The position numbers were made by a program, and so were the translations under genes. This document shows, piece after piece, positions 29,150 to 39,200 of a DNA stretch of 40,075 bases. The notes below the pieces were generated by a model, which had not been told where the DNA came from, searched no databases, and saw only the letters and a program-made list of their open reading frames with translations. The stretch comes from Coemansia sp. RSA 1804 (Eukaryota > Kickxellomycota > Kickxellomycetes > Kickxellales > Kickxellaceae): positions 1-40,075 of the forward strand of contig JANBTH010000073.1 of NCBI GenBank assembly GCA_027578815.1, read 5' to 3'. The first letter of the stretch is position 1. Every line of letters begins with the position of its first letter.

Positions 29150-30160
29150 ATGAGCTTAACAGAGATATCACACTACTCCGTCCAGCTGTTTGGCACGAAC
29201 AGATACGATGGAATCACAACGAGTATATTCAAAGTACGCACAGGAGAGACCCCGATAGATACACCCAAAATGCTAGAACTTTCGGTGCAGAGCAAGTATC
29301 AGTACAATATGTTTGTGACCCGGATGAATGGGGATCCGAATGCTGGACCGGTCTACGAGGACTGTGGAGGGCATCGGTACTTGCTGCGCTGTTTCTCCAG
29401 AACAAACGAGATTGCGGTGCCGCCGCTTTGGGCATTTGGTGCATCGCCCGTGGTGCTACACGATGCCAGGCAGCAGGACGCTGAGCAGCCTGTTTTTATT
29501 GTTGAGGGCCACGCGGACCAGCAAAGCGCTATGAGGCTGACAGATGTCAAGGGGTTTATCCAGAGAGCCGCTGTGTCCCTGGACAACCAATCTCACTGCC
29601 ACCACAAGCGCACGGTATCGCTGCCAGGAGGATCCGCTGACCCCCAGGTGCACGAACGCATAGTGCTCACAAACATACTGGGCCGCCCGCAATCCCGAAC
29701 CTGGCCGGACATCCAGATCGAGTACATTACCAGCCACCGCACATTCGTTATCTACGATGCCAAAATGACCCCCGGCGCGCTGCAGGCTCTGAAGCCTACG
29801 CCAGCAAGTCTTACGCGTCTCGCGGTTGAGCAGCTGAGCATCGATACCGTTGTTGTTTGTGTCCAGCACAGTACGACAGGCGGCATTTTTGCCCGTGCGT
29901 TTCTTCCAATGCAAGCCTATGCCGTGGCCCCAATGCCGGTTGCTGCTTTGCCGTACCTGAGACATCCTTGGGGTCCGGTGTCTGTGAAAAATATGTTTGA
30001 GATCCTGTGGGTCTCCGATAATAAGGCATGCAGAATCATCAAGACTTCCTCCAGGTCCTCAGACGCTGGTGTTGCTGTGGGTAATGGTGGGAATGATGCG
30101 CAGCATGTGGAGCTTCTGGTCAGGTCGGAACCGACACTGACACGCACTTTTTATCTTTAA
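29150..30160 (+). CDS. Unidentified 336-aa protein
   Basis: This is a single open exon with a natural ATG and good coding composition, but I recognise no family. It starts MSLTEISHYSVQLFGTNRYDG. It has strand-rich segments (MLELSVQSKYQYNMFVTRM, IQIEYITSHRTFVIYDAKM, SIDTVVVCVQHSTTGGIFAR), one His/Cys cluster (QSHCHHKR), and no signal peptide or clear membrane segment. The C-terminus ends in a beta-like VELLVRSEPTLTRTFYL. It may be a lineage-specific fungal protein. It is on the same strand as its neighbours, without overlap. Confidence 0.75.
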   Translation: MSLTEISHYSVQLFGTNRYDGITTSIFKVRTGETPIDTPKMLELSVQSKYQYNMFVTRMNGDPNAGPVYEDCGGHRYLLRCFSRTNEIAVPPLWAFGASPVVLHDARQQDAEQPVFIVEGHADQQSAMRLTDVKGFIQRAAVSLDNQSHCHHKRTVSLPGGSADPQVHERIVLTNILGRPQSRTWPDIQIEYITSHRTFVIYDAKMTPGALQALKPTPASLTRLAVEQLSIDTVVVCVQHSTTGGIFARAFLPMQAYAVAPMPVAALPYLRHPWGPVSVKNMFEILWVSDNKACRIIKTSSRSSDAGVAVGNGGNDAQHVELLVRSEPTLTRTFYL

Positions 30161-30823
30161 ATGCTAATGCATTTGACTTGTCGTGTTTTTTTAAAAAATG
30201 TATGAATGGAACAATGGTTCAATATGGAAAGGATATCCCAAAACCAGCAGAATTTAAGCTATACATCTGCGTTGCTGCATACTTGGAGTTGTCCAGGATA
30301 ATGATATCAACAGCTTGCTTTTCTTGGACATGTCGCTATTTCGATGGACGCTACTTTTCTTTGCACAAAAACGGAAATTAATGTCGGAGCTTTTTTTTTA
30401 AAAAAAGAGGCATGTTTGTAGCCCGTACACTACAGAGAAAACAAAGACGAGGACCGCAGCACATGTGACTTTATGAATAAAAATAGACACTGAGGTAGCC
30501 AACACAGTGCCGAGCCTGTCTTGTGATATCATTATTCATCTTCAATTTGTATTTTGTATTTCTTTTCAGAAACGAAATGAGGTTTTGGACTTCAGTTTCC
30601 ACCTCTTTAAAAGTGGGTTTGTAGAATTCCAACACGGATACATGGAAAAATGGAAATGAAAAGTTGAAGAATAATCCCGAGCTCGCCCATTTATTAATTG
30701 CTAGTGCTCTGCTCTCATCTTTTCATTTTCATTTCTTTCATTTTCATTAGTTTTTCTTTTGCCGTTTTGCATTAGTCTTGGTTCTTGGCTTAGACTATAT
30801 TTTTTTGCACAAACTTTAAAAAT
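30161..30823. other. Spacer / promoter of insulysin
   Basis: This 663-bp AT-rich spacer has a T9/A7 near-palindrome at about 30391-30407 that could terminate or form a hairpin. One 67-codon ORF has no support as a gene. Confidence 0.5.
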
Positions 30824-33800
30824 ATGAAAATTAAAGAACGCTTTTATCTTGCATCAGTGGTTCTTACTGCTGTGCTGGCATTTCTGCTGGTGCGCAACAG
30901 AACCGCAAGCAATGGATCATTGTTTGCACAGCGCCAAACTACAGAGTCCAAGCGTCCTTACTACGAGTACATGGGTCCAATGGAGCAGTCGCCCAACGAC
31001 CACCGCCAGCACAGGCTCATTCGTCTTCCAAACGGCATGTCTGCGCTGTGCACCTATGACCCGCAGGCAGAGTCGGCTGCTGCGTCACTTGCCGTCAATG
31101 TTGCCAGCTTATCAGACCCACCTTCCTTCCTGGGCATGGCTCATTTCCTTGAGCACATGTTATTTATGGTAAGACTTGAAACAACCAAAAAATAATTTAA
31201 CAATTATTATATATTGTGTAGATAGATGTTATCTAAATGGTATGGTATCTGTTGTGTGCATTCTGTAGGGCTCGGGTAAATATCCTGCTGAGGATGACTA
31301 TACAGAATTCTTGGCAAACAATTCGGGTTCATCCAATGCAGCCACGGGAAAGGACTACACGTTCTATTACTTTTCTGTTGATAATAAGGCATTTGAAGGT
31401 GCTCTTGACAGACTATCCTGGTTCTTTGTGCATCCGCTCATGAAGCCTGATAGTGTTGACAGGGAAGTAATTGCTGTTGACTCGGAGTTCAAAAACAGTC
31501 TACGTAATCATATCTGGCGTTTCCAAAGTCTTTCATATCTTCTGTCAAACACAGAACATCCATTTTCACTGTTTGATATGGGAAATATAGAAACACTAAA
31601 GGTTGCAGCTAATCAAGCTAATGTGTCGTTGGCAGATGAGGTACGCAAGTTCTATGATACATACTACTCAGCAAGCATTATGAAGTTGGCTATTGTTGGA
31701 AACCACACACTGGACCAGCTTACCGAGTGGGCTGTTTCGATGTTCTCTGTTGTGGAAGACAAAGGCGACACAAGTATAAAGCTTGATTCGCATCCAGTTG
31801 GGCCTAATGAGCTTGGCAAGGTGATATTCTATGAAACTCTTGAGGATTCTAATATAATAGCACTAGAGTTTCCGGTCCCCAACACAGAGTCCAAGTACAG
31901 ACAGCTGGTGCATGAATATATTCCAATTCTCTTGAGCACCGACACTTCTGGATCACTATTATCATACTTGAAAGAAATGGGATGGGCAACAAGTTTGGGA
32001 GGTGGAATTAGAGATATAGTTCACTCCCAGCTCAGCACATTTAATATTCGTGTGTCACTGACTCCCCTCGGAATGAACCATTATCAAGATGTTGTCAAGG
32101 CTATTTTTGGTTATCTACAAATGCTTAAGGACATTGGACCACAAGAATGGTTTTACAAGGAGCTTTCACAGATAATGAACCTTGACTATCAGTTTTATGA
32201 GCGACCAGATGAAGAAAGTTGGGCAGTTAGATCCAGCATCAACTTGCTGAATGAAGCTATGTTACCTGAGCATGTTTTGTCATATGGAGAAACTGTTGAT
32301 AGTACTGCCAACACAAAGGATGTTTCAGACTTTTTGGAGCACCTCAACCCATCCAACTATAGACTGTTTGTCGGTTCACAAAAGCACAAATCAGTAGAGA
32401 TAGATAAGCAGACACCTTTCTACAATGTTTCCTACCATGTTGAGCAGCTTGACCCATTGCTTACAACAGAGCAGACAGTCTCCAGTAACGAGGTGTTTTT
32501 ATTCCCCAAGCCAAACGTCTTTATTCCTGAAAACCTGCAAATGAGCAACACTAGCAGCATAGATACCAATTCAGATAGCAGCAACAAACACCCGGAATTG
32601 CTAAGGCTGTCAGACAAGCTGGAGCTGTGGTTCAAGCAAGACAAGGAGTTCCACACGCCCCACGGTGCAGTCTACATAACAATCGAGCCAAAGCATCTGC
32701 CATCAACCCCTCTGGAATCAGTGCTAGGATCAATCTACTCAATGTGTATGGATTCTGTGCTTACAAAGGAGCTCTATGGTGTTGAAACTGGTGGCATGCA
32801 GTACTTTGTTTGGGCAAGCGGATCGAGTCTAGATATTGGTGTGGGTGGATTCAAGGAGAAAATGCCACTGCTTCTTGACATGATTATGCACAGGATTACC
32901 AACTTTGAACTAAAGAGAGAAGACTATGAGATGTACCGTCTGAAGCTTGAGAAGAGCTTTAGCCAGTACCAATACTCTGATGCACTGAGGAATGCGATGA
33001 TGTGGCATTTTTTGGTGACAAATTCACCAGCATACCATTACAAAGAGAGGGAACATGTGCTGCTCAACAGCGTTACATTTGAAAAGACACAAGAGTACAT
33101 TACTGGTCTTTTGAAGCAGACATTTGTAAAGATGATGGTTTCTGGGCAGTTCACAGAGACAGAGGCACTGGAGATGAGCGATAAGGTTATAAATACCATT
33201 GGCTCTGCACGTCTTGAAAAGGAGCAGATGCACAACGTGTATACTGTAGATATTTCTCCTGGTAGCTACATGTATTCATTTGTAATGTCTGATGAGGGTG
33301 CAGAAAATGGAGGTGTTGCTTCAATCGTCTACTGTGGTGAGGGCAGTGATCTGAATGATACCATAGCATTAATGGTTATCGATTCAATGCTGCACAACCA
33401 GTTCTTTGAGGGGGTGCGCACAAAGGAGCAGCTTGGATATGCGGTTTCAGCTACACTGAAAAAGTCAAGCGATGGCTATTCTAGTGTTCAATTTTTGATC
33501 CAGGGAGAGCATAACCCAATGTATGCCAAACTGCGTATTAACAACTTTATCAGAGAATTTAGAGGCAAACTGGAGGAGATGAGTGATGATAGCATTCAGG
33601 AGAAGATAGGCGCACTTTCCAAGTCACTTTTGGAAAAGCATAAATCTATTGGTGAAGAGGCATTGAGTGACTGGGGTGTTATTGAAGGTGGATGGTATAA
33701 TTTCGATTCTAACCACAAACTGGTGAAGAAGTTGCGTCTAGTGACAAAGAAGGATATCCTTGGAGCATGGGACAGAAGCATCAATCCAACCACAGCAGCA

Positions 33801-34289
33801 GGAAACTACACAAGAATCGACTACTATGCATGGCCGCAGAAGATGTGGTCACCTCAAAGTGAAGACCTTGTCAAGTATCCAGAGACAATTATAGCACTGT
33901 ATGGGTGTCTGAAGTACGATGGAGTTGCCAGCGGAGAGCTTTCTGATGTTGCAGAGGCTGTTGCGCTGATTCAGGCTGGCATTGAATTGTCAGAACGTGA
34001 TACCGATAGCCTGGCATCCAGGCTCCATCAGTTGTATAATGACAGCAACTCGACACTGAACAGCAAGACAGCGCTTGAGATGGCTGTAGAGCATATAGAA
34101 AATGACAAGAGGCAGGCAGATACTACTACTCAATACAAGTCACAGAATGATTACCATGAGATTGGAATGAGAAAAACGCCTGAAGGAACATGGGTGATTA
34201 GAGACATTGACACGTTTAAGGCAGCAAATGGACTGCATCCCTTGCCTGAGCCTGTTGAGGAACTAGTTCCAAAGTACTCTGGTGTCTAA
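30824..34289 (+). CDS. Insulysin-like M16 metalloprotease with N-terminal membrane anchor
   Basis: Exons are 30824-31168 and 31269-34289, joined in phase 0 across a 100-nt GTAAGA..TAG intron. The product is 1121 aa. The inverted zinc motif HFLEH is at 107-111 (in GMAHFLEHMLFMGS), and the third ligand is Glu188 in AVDSEF, the usual 76-residue spacing. FYYFSVDNKAFEGALDRLSWFF, PFSLFDMGN and, near the C-terminus, FFEGVRTKEQLGYAVSA are typical of insulysin/Axl1/Ste23 clamshell peptidases. The intron interrupts the sequence just after the zinc motif. Residues 7-23 (YLASVVLTAVLAFLLVR) form a signal anchor after a basic KIKER, which suggests an ER or secretory-membrane location and not the cytosol of classical insulysin. 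Two acidic loops near the end are lineage-specific. The yeast name Ste23 is not applied because of the anchor. Confidence 0.93.
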
Positions 34290-34993
34290 GCCTAATAGTC
34301 GGTTTGCTTTCATACGAAAATGTGCAATGGCACAAGGTTTTCTTCCGTGTAGAGACGCATAGCTTTTTCATTTTCCTTTTTGAATATCTTCTTATTATAT
34401 GTTTTTGGCAAAATAAAAATGAAAGAGCCGATAACAATAATAAAGAACTGTTGCACAGAATTGAATTAATATGGGAAAAGGGTAGAAAGAAAATGGCATT
34501 TTAAATCTTTTTTTTTGTCTTGGAAAGTAACCGGTCTTTTGATGTATAAAAGTCAAGAGTCAATGGCCAAAGCTCGTCCTTACGTAACAATATGGTTTTA
34601 TTGTCAAAGGAAAAAGTGGGATGCTATTAGAATCAATAGAAAGATATTTGAACAATAAGCAAAACGCTATGTAAAGGAAACAAAGTTTTCTTTTTCCTAT
34701 TTTTAGCGGAATAGAAAGTATTGTTTGACTTTTTTTTATTTCATATTCGTGCATCATAAACACGGGGGCGTGGAGAATAAAGTTTCCTAGATAAAGTGTG
34801 TCAACTAGGATACATATAAATGCAACGTAGGACACGACAATCTAAACATTTGACATGGAATGAAAGGTATAAATTATTTTATTTTACCAAGGTCGTTAAT
34901 TATTCCATATACACGTTACATTTTCATTATTTGCATTCTCTTACCAATTGCATCAGCATTATTTTTACAGCAGAAACAACACATAATACGAGT
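34290..34993. other. Spacer / promoter of the four-TM gene
   Basis: This 704-bp AT-rich stretch has no recognised gene. It includes the insulysin 3' end and the leader of the next gene. Confidence 0.5.
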
Positions 34994-35869
34994 ATGAGTA
35001 TCCCGTTAAGCAGATATAACCGCTCAATGGCTAACCGCACAGAAAACTATGACGATGATGATGAAGAGAGGTACCGGACACTGACGCCTGCGCTTACGGA
35101 TTACTCGGTTGCCAGCGGAAAGGCAGATAACGAAAGCATGTACTACTATGAGCACCAGTGGAAGAACACGATGGGGAACGGTAAGACGTTTGTCGGGGAT
35201 GCAGACACAATGCGAAGCATGGGCGACAGTATGATGCCAAGCCATTACATTATGCCTGAGCGCACAACATTTAGCCGCGCCACGGGCAAGTACCAAGCAC
35301 CAAGCACAGTAGAAGAAAGCAGCAGCAGCAGCACCATTGCACTGGTTCCTAAGAAAGAAGAGTCGCTCTTTTCTGATTCGATGGTCAATTTGGAGCCGCT
35401 GGGAGGCCGACTGAGACAAGCGTTTGTGGGGCTCCGTCTAACACACACGATGGCCTCAGTCTTTCTGGTATCTTGTCTGGTTGCAATGCAGGTGTACATG
35501 CTGATGGTGACCAAAGTGACCATGGTAGCAGTACCGCATTTTGTGTGTCGTGTGATTTTAATGGCGGTATCCGTGATCCTTGTACTCTGCGACTGGGCAA
35601 AACCACGGAGCATTCTGAAACATTTTCCAATGTACAACGACAAACGGTCGTGGAAGGGGTTGGGACTGACGCAGGTGGTTGTTGCGTTGTTTGTGCTTGG
35701 CGATTCAACGCTTGCTGACATGCAGGCGGCAGAGAATGACCGGCGGTTTGCCAAGGTCCTTTTCCCGCTGGTTGTGAGTTCCAGTAGTCTAATGCTGGCG
35801 GTTGGAATCGCGTACTTTGTTGCTGGCGCTATTGGTGGAGTGAAGATCAAACAACGGTTCAAGCAGTAA
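34994..35869 (+). CDS. Four-transmembrane protein, unknown function
   Basis: This encodes 291 aa. A long cytoplasmic-type N-terminus (about 150 residues) is rich in Asp, Ser, Tyr and Met. Four hydrophobic segments follow: ASVFLVSCLVAMQVYMLMV, FVCRVILMAVSVILVLCDW, TQVVVALFVLGDSTLA and VSSSSLMLAVGIAYFVAGA. The C-terminus is short and basic (GGVKIKQRFKQ). The layout recalls fungal tetraspan/MARVEL-like proteins, but I cannot name the family. The ATG at 34994 is chosen because the in-frame upstream extension is AT-rich and not conserved-looking. No intron is seen. Confidence 0.8.
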   Translation: MSIPLSRYNRSMANRTENYDDDDEERYRTLTPALTDYSVASGKADNESMYYYEHQWKNTMGNGKTFVGDADTMRSMGDSMMPSHYIMPERTTFSRATGKYQAPSTVEESSSSSTIALVPKKEESLFSDSMVNLEPLGGRLRQAFVGLRLTHTMASVFLVSCLVAMQVYMLMVTKVTMVAVPHFVCRVILMAVSVILVLCDWAKPRSILKHFPMYNDKRSWKGLGLTQVVVALFVLGDSTLADMQAAENDRRFAKVLFPLVVSSSSLMLAVGIAYFVAGAIGGVKIKQRFKQ

Positions 35870-36241
35870 CAAAACTTAACGAGTCAGAGCGTCATTGTTT
35901 AATTGTTTTATTTAGTTTAGCTTTTATTTTTCACCACATTGTCAACATTTCTCGCAATAAGAATGGTCTTTACTAGAGTCAGACATAGCATTCACGATCC
36001 GTCTTACTCCTTCATAAGATTATAAATAAGCTCTACGGGTATCTGGTGGAATTAGCATATAATAACATTGAGCAAACAGTGCGCTTAAAAGAGCATTCTA
36101 TGATGCTGTGAGAGTGAGGATATTTCGCTTTCTTGGATTTCATCTTAAAAACAGCTTATTATTAGCTATCTGTTGATTATGAAGAGTAAGAAATAGAAAA
36201 ATATGTGTGTATGAGATAAAAAGAAAGAAACAACCGCTAGC
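35870..36241. other. Convergent spacer
   Basis: This 372-bp AT-rich spacer lies between the four-TM gene and the RPA135 3' end. No gene is seen. Confidence 0.5.
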
Positions 36242-39200
36242 CTATTTAATGTCAAGGGTGACCTTCATGTTCATAGACATTAGCTCAGTGGCCAGATAGC
36301 GGAAGACAAACGGCAGGGCGACGGTGGTGATAGCGTCGGGAGTCTCGCAGAGTCGGCATTGCAGATCCAGCGGGGCGGCGCGAGAGGAAGTCATAACAGC
36401 GCGAGCCTCGGCGCTAGACAGCGTAGCAAAGGCTGGTGCCAGAGCGCTGCGATCAGCAGGAACACGCAGGTCAACGGCATGCGAGGTGGCGGGAACTGCA
36501 AGCGGTGCCAGAATGGAGCCGCATGAGCGACACGCGTAGGCCAGCGAGTAGTCGGAGCAGTTCATCAGACGGTCCTGCAGGAAGTAGGCGGCGCCGTGGG
36601 CAATCAGCGCATCACGCTCCATCTCTCCCAGACGGATACCGCCGCCGCGCTTACGGCCCTTGATAGGTTGCATGGTCAGCGGGTTGACGGGACCGGTGGA
36701 GCGCACCTGGTACTTGTCGCTAACCATGTGGCGAAGACGCTGGTAGTACACGACGCCAATGTAGATGTCTGCGCGCATCTCGGTTCCAGCGACGCCCGAG
36801 TACATGGGCTCGCTGCCGTGGAAGTTGTAGCCAGCGCGACGCAGCTGCTCGCCAAAGTAATCAGCAGCAGTGTGAGTCTCGCCAAACTGGAATGGCGTGG
36901 CATCCTGGCACACGCCGTGCAGCGCACCAGCCTTGGCTGCCATCGACTCAACAAACATACCAATAGTCATACGCGACGGGAAGGCGTGCGGGTTGATGAT
37001 AACGTCGGGCTGCATGCCAGACTCAGTAAATGGCATGTCAACGGCAGGAAACTTGACGGAGCACACGCCCTTCTGCCCGTGACGTGACGAGAACTTGTCA
37101 CCGATGATTGGCGAACGCGGAATACGGAAGGTCAGTGCCACAACCTGCAGCTCTGGATCAGCCCCGGCAAGCAGTCGCACCGTCTCCACGTATCCGGCTT
37201 CGCCGTGATAGGGATGGACCCGCGTACGGCCGCGCACTTCGTCAATGACGGCGTAAAGCGCATCACCATCCTCCACACGGATTCCCGGGAACGGCAATCC
37301 GTCGACATCGATGCGCTCGGTCACATCAGCTTTCGCCAGCACGTCGCGTCCAAGTCCGAAGCGCATGGTTGCCGCGTCGCCCGGCTTGCGGAAACGCGCC
37401 AGATCCACGTACTCGGTTTTGTAGATGGATCCGTAACCAAATCCACGCTCGTGTGCGCTCTTGTTGAGAATCATAGCGTCCTCCATGTCATAGCCAGTGT
37501 ACGAAATCACCGCAACCACGGCGTTGGCGCCGTTCGGATATCCATCGACACCATAGTCATCATAGATACGCGGACGGCAAATAGGCGTCTGGCCGGTCTG
37601 GATGCGGTACAGTTTGTTGTCAGTGCGGTATGGAAAGGACTGCATCGGCGTTCCCATCGTCTGCTTTCCCATCTGACAGTTGCCTGTGAAGAACGCTGAC
37701 TGTGCTCTCCCACTATCCGCGCGTCTGCGAGCCATAAAGTTTCCATTGCGCGCAACCTGCAGGCAGTACACAAAACCGTCGTGGTGCTTGTTCTCATACA
37801 CTTCGGGCCGTGGCGCTGCGGCGGTGCTGTCCTTGGCTGAAAACGAGAGAGTAACATCCAAAGCGTTATACTCATGGCCAGAAATCGTGGCACGAGCATC
37901 AGCCATCAATCCAACAATCGACAGATCGTGTGCCAGTGGAACAGACGCCGTGGAAATGCTTATGCTACCGGAGAAATCGATGCTCTGCCCCGCCAGACCC
38001 TCGACAAGCGCACGCGCCTGTGCAACGCTCAACTGAGGTACCCATTCGTAATGTAGCCAACGACGCGCACGACTGAATCCTGTGGATATGCCAGTTACCG
38101 AGTTCGCTTGTGCAATGAGAGCGCGGTAGTGCGCCTGGTTGTACTCGCACCGCTGCTTTGCGTCAGCCGGATCAAACGAATTAGGGCCTGCAAGCATTGG
38201 CTGGAAGAAATCACGGACAGCGCGGCTAGCGATGGTCCATGTCAGCGGACCGTGGCCATTCTCTAGGCAAAGCGCGGAAACAGTCTGCGCAAGACGGCTA
38301 AGCAGCTCTGTTGCGTACGCGGATCCATCACCAGCAACATTCATGCTGAGTGTGTTTTCTTCGAGATCGCCACTCCGCATCACCACACCAACAAGTCGGC
38401 ACCAGTCCAGATGTGCGTTGTCGGAATCAGCAGCAAGCCAAGGACACTCGGCCCAGGTGTAGGCAGTGTTATCGTTGCGGCCAACCATAGGGATGGCGTG
38501 GTTCGTGTGCACCCAGCGCTCGTCTCTGCGCTCCCAGTCCTCGGCGCCGCGCGATTCAAGCCCAACGCCGGCTGCCATGTCAGCGGCGGTGTGGCTGGCA
38601 AAGGTGTTGGGTGCATCACGGGTGTTGAGATACCAACGGTGCGCAGCATCGCATACAGCATCCACGCCGTCGCCGCGCAGAAGATACAGCGGCTCAGTGC
38701 TATGAGCAACCTTTGCAACGCGCTCGACGGTGTTCCACTGCTGAGCGCCAGTCTCCAACTCCATCGTCATCACGCGGTCGGTCTCCGCGACACGCGCAAT
38801 GGGCGCCCACCCAGTGGATGTCAGCACCTCGTGGTCGACGGTCAGACACTGGTACATGTTACGCGGCGACTGGTTGAAGTCGCAGAAGGGTGTGAAGTTG
38901 GCAACAACCGACAGAATATGTGTAGGAAGCACCTCCTGGTGCGTGGTGACAGCGGAGCGCACATCCTCGTCGAGACAGGCAATGTCCATGTAGACCTGCT
39001 CAAAGCTGCCAACAAGGTCCTCGCTCCGCGTAGCCAGATGCGTGACGGGCCGCACAAAGCGCGCAGGCGTGGTAAACAGGAACAGCCCAGGAAGTTGACC
39101 ACCGTGCGACTCAGGCACCAGCCCGATCTCGGTGGTGGATGGAATGCCTGCATCTTCACGATGTCCCTTCAGGGCCTTGAGCTTTAGCGCACGCAGGGTC

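Noticed and set aside
30178..30381. 67-codon frame after the unknown 336-aa gene
   Set aside because: Short, AT-rich, no domain and no supporting context.
38411..39187. 258-codon frame antisense to RPA135
   Set aside because: Shadow of the GC-rich coding strand of RPA135 and its intein; no domain.
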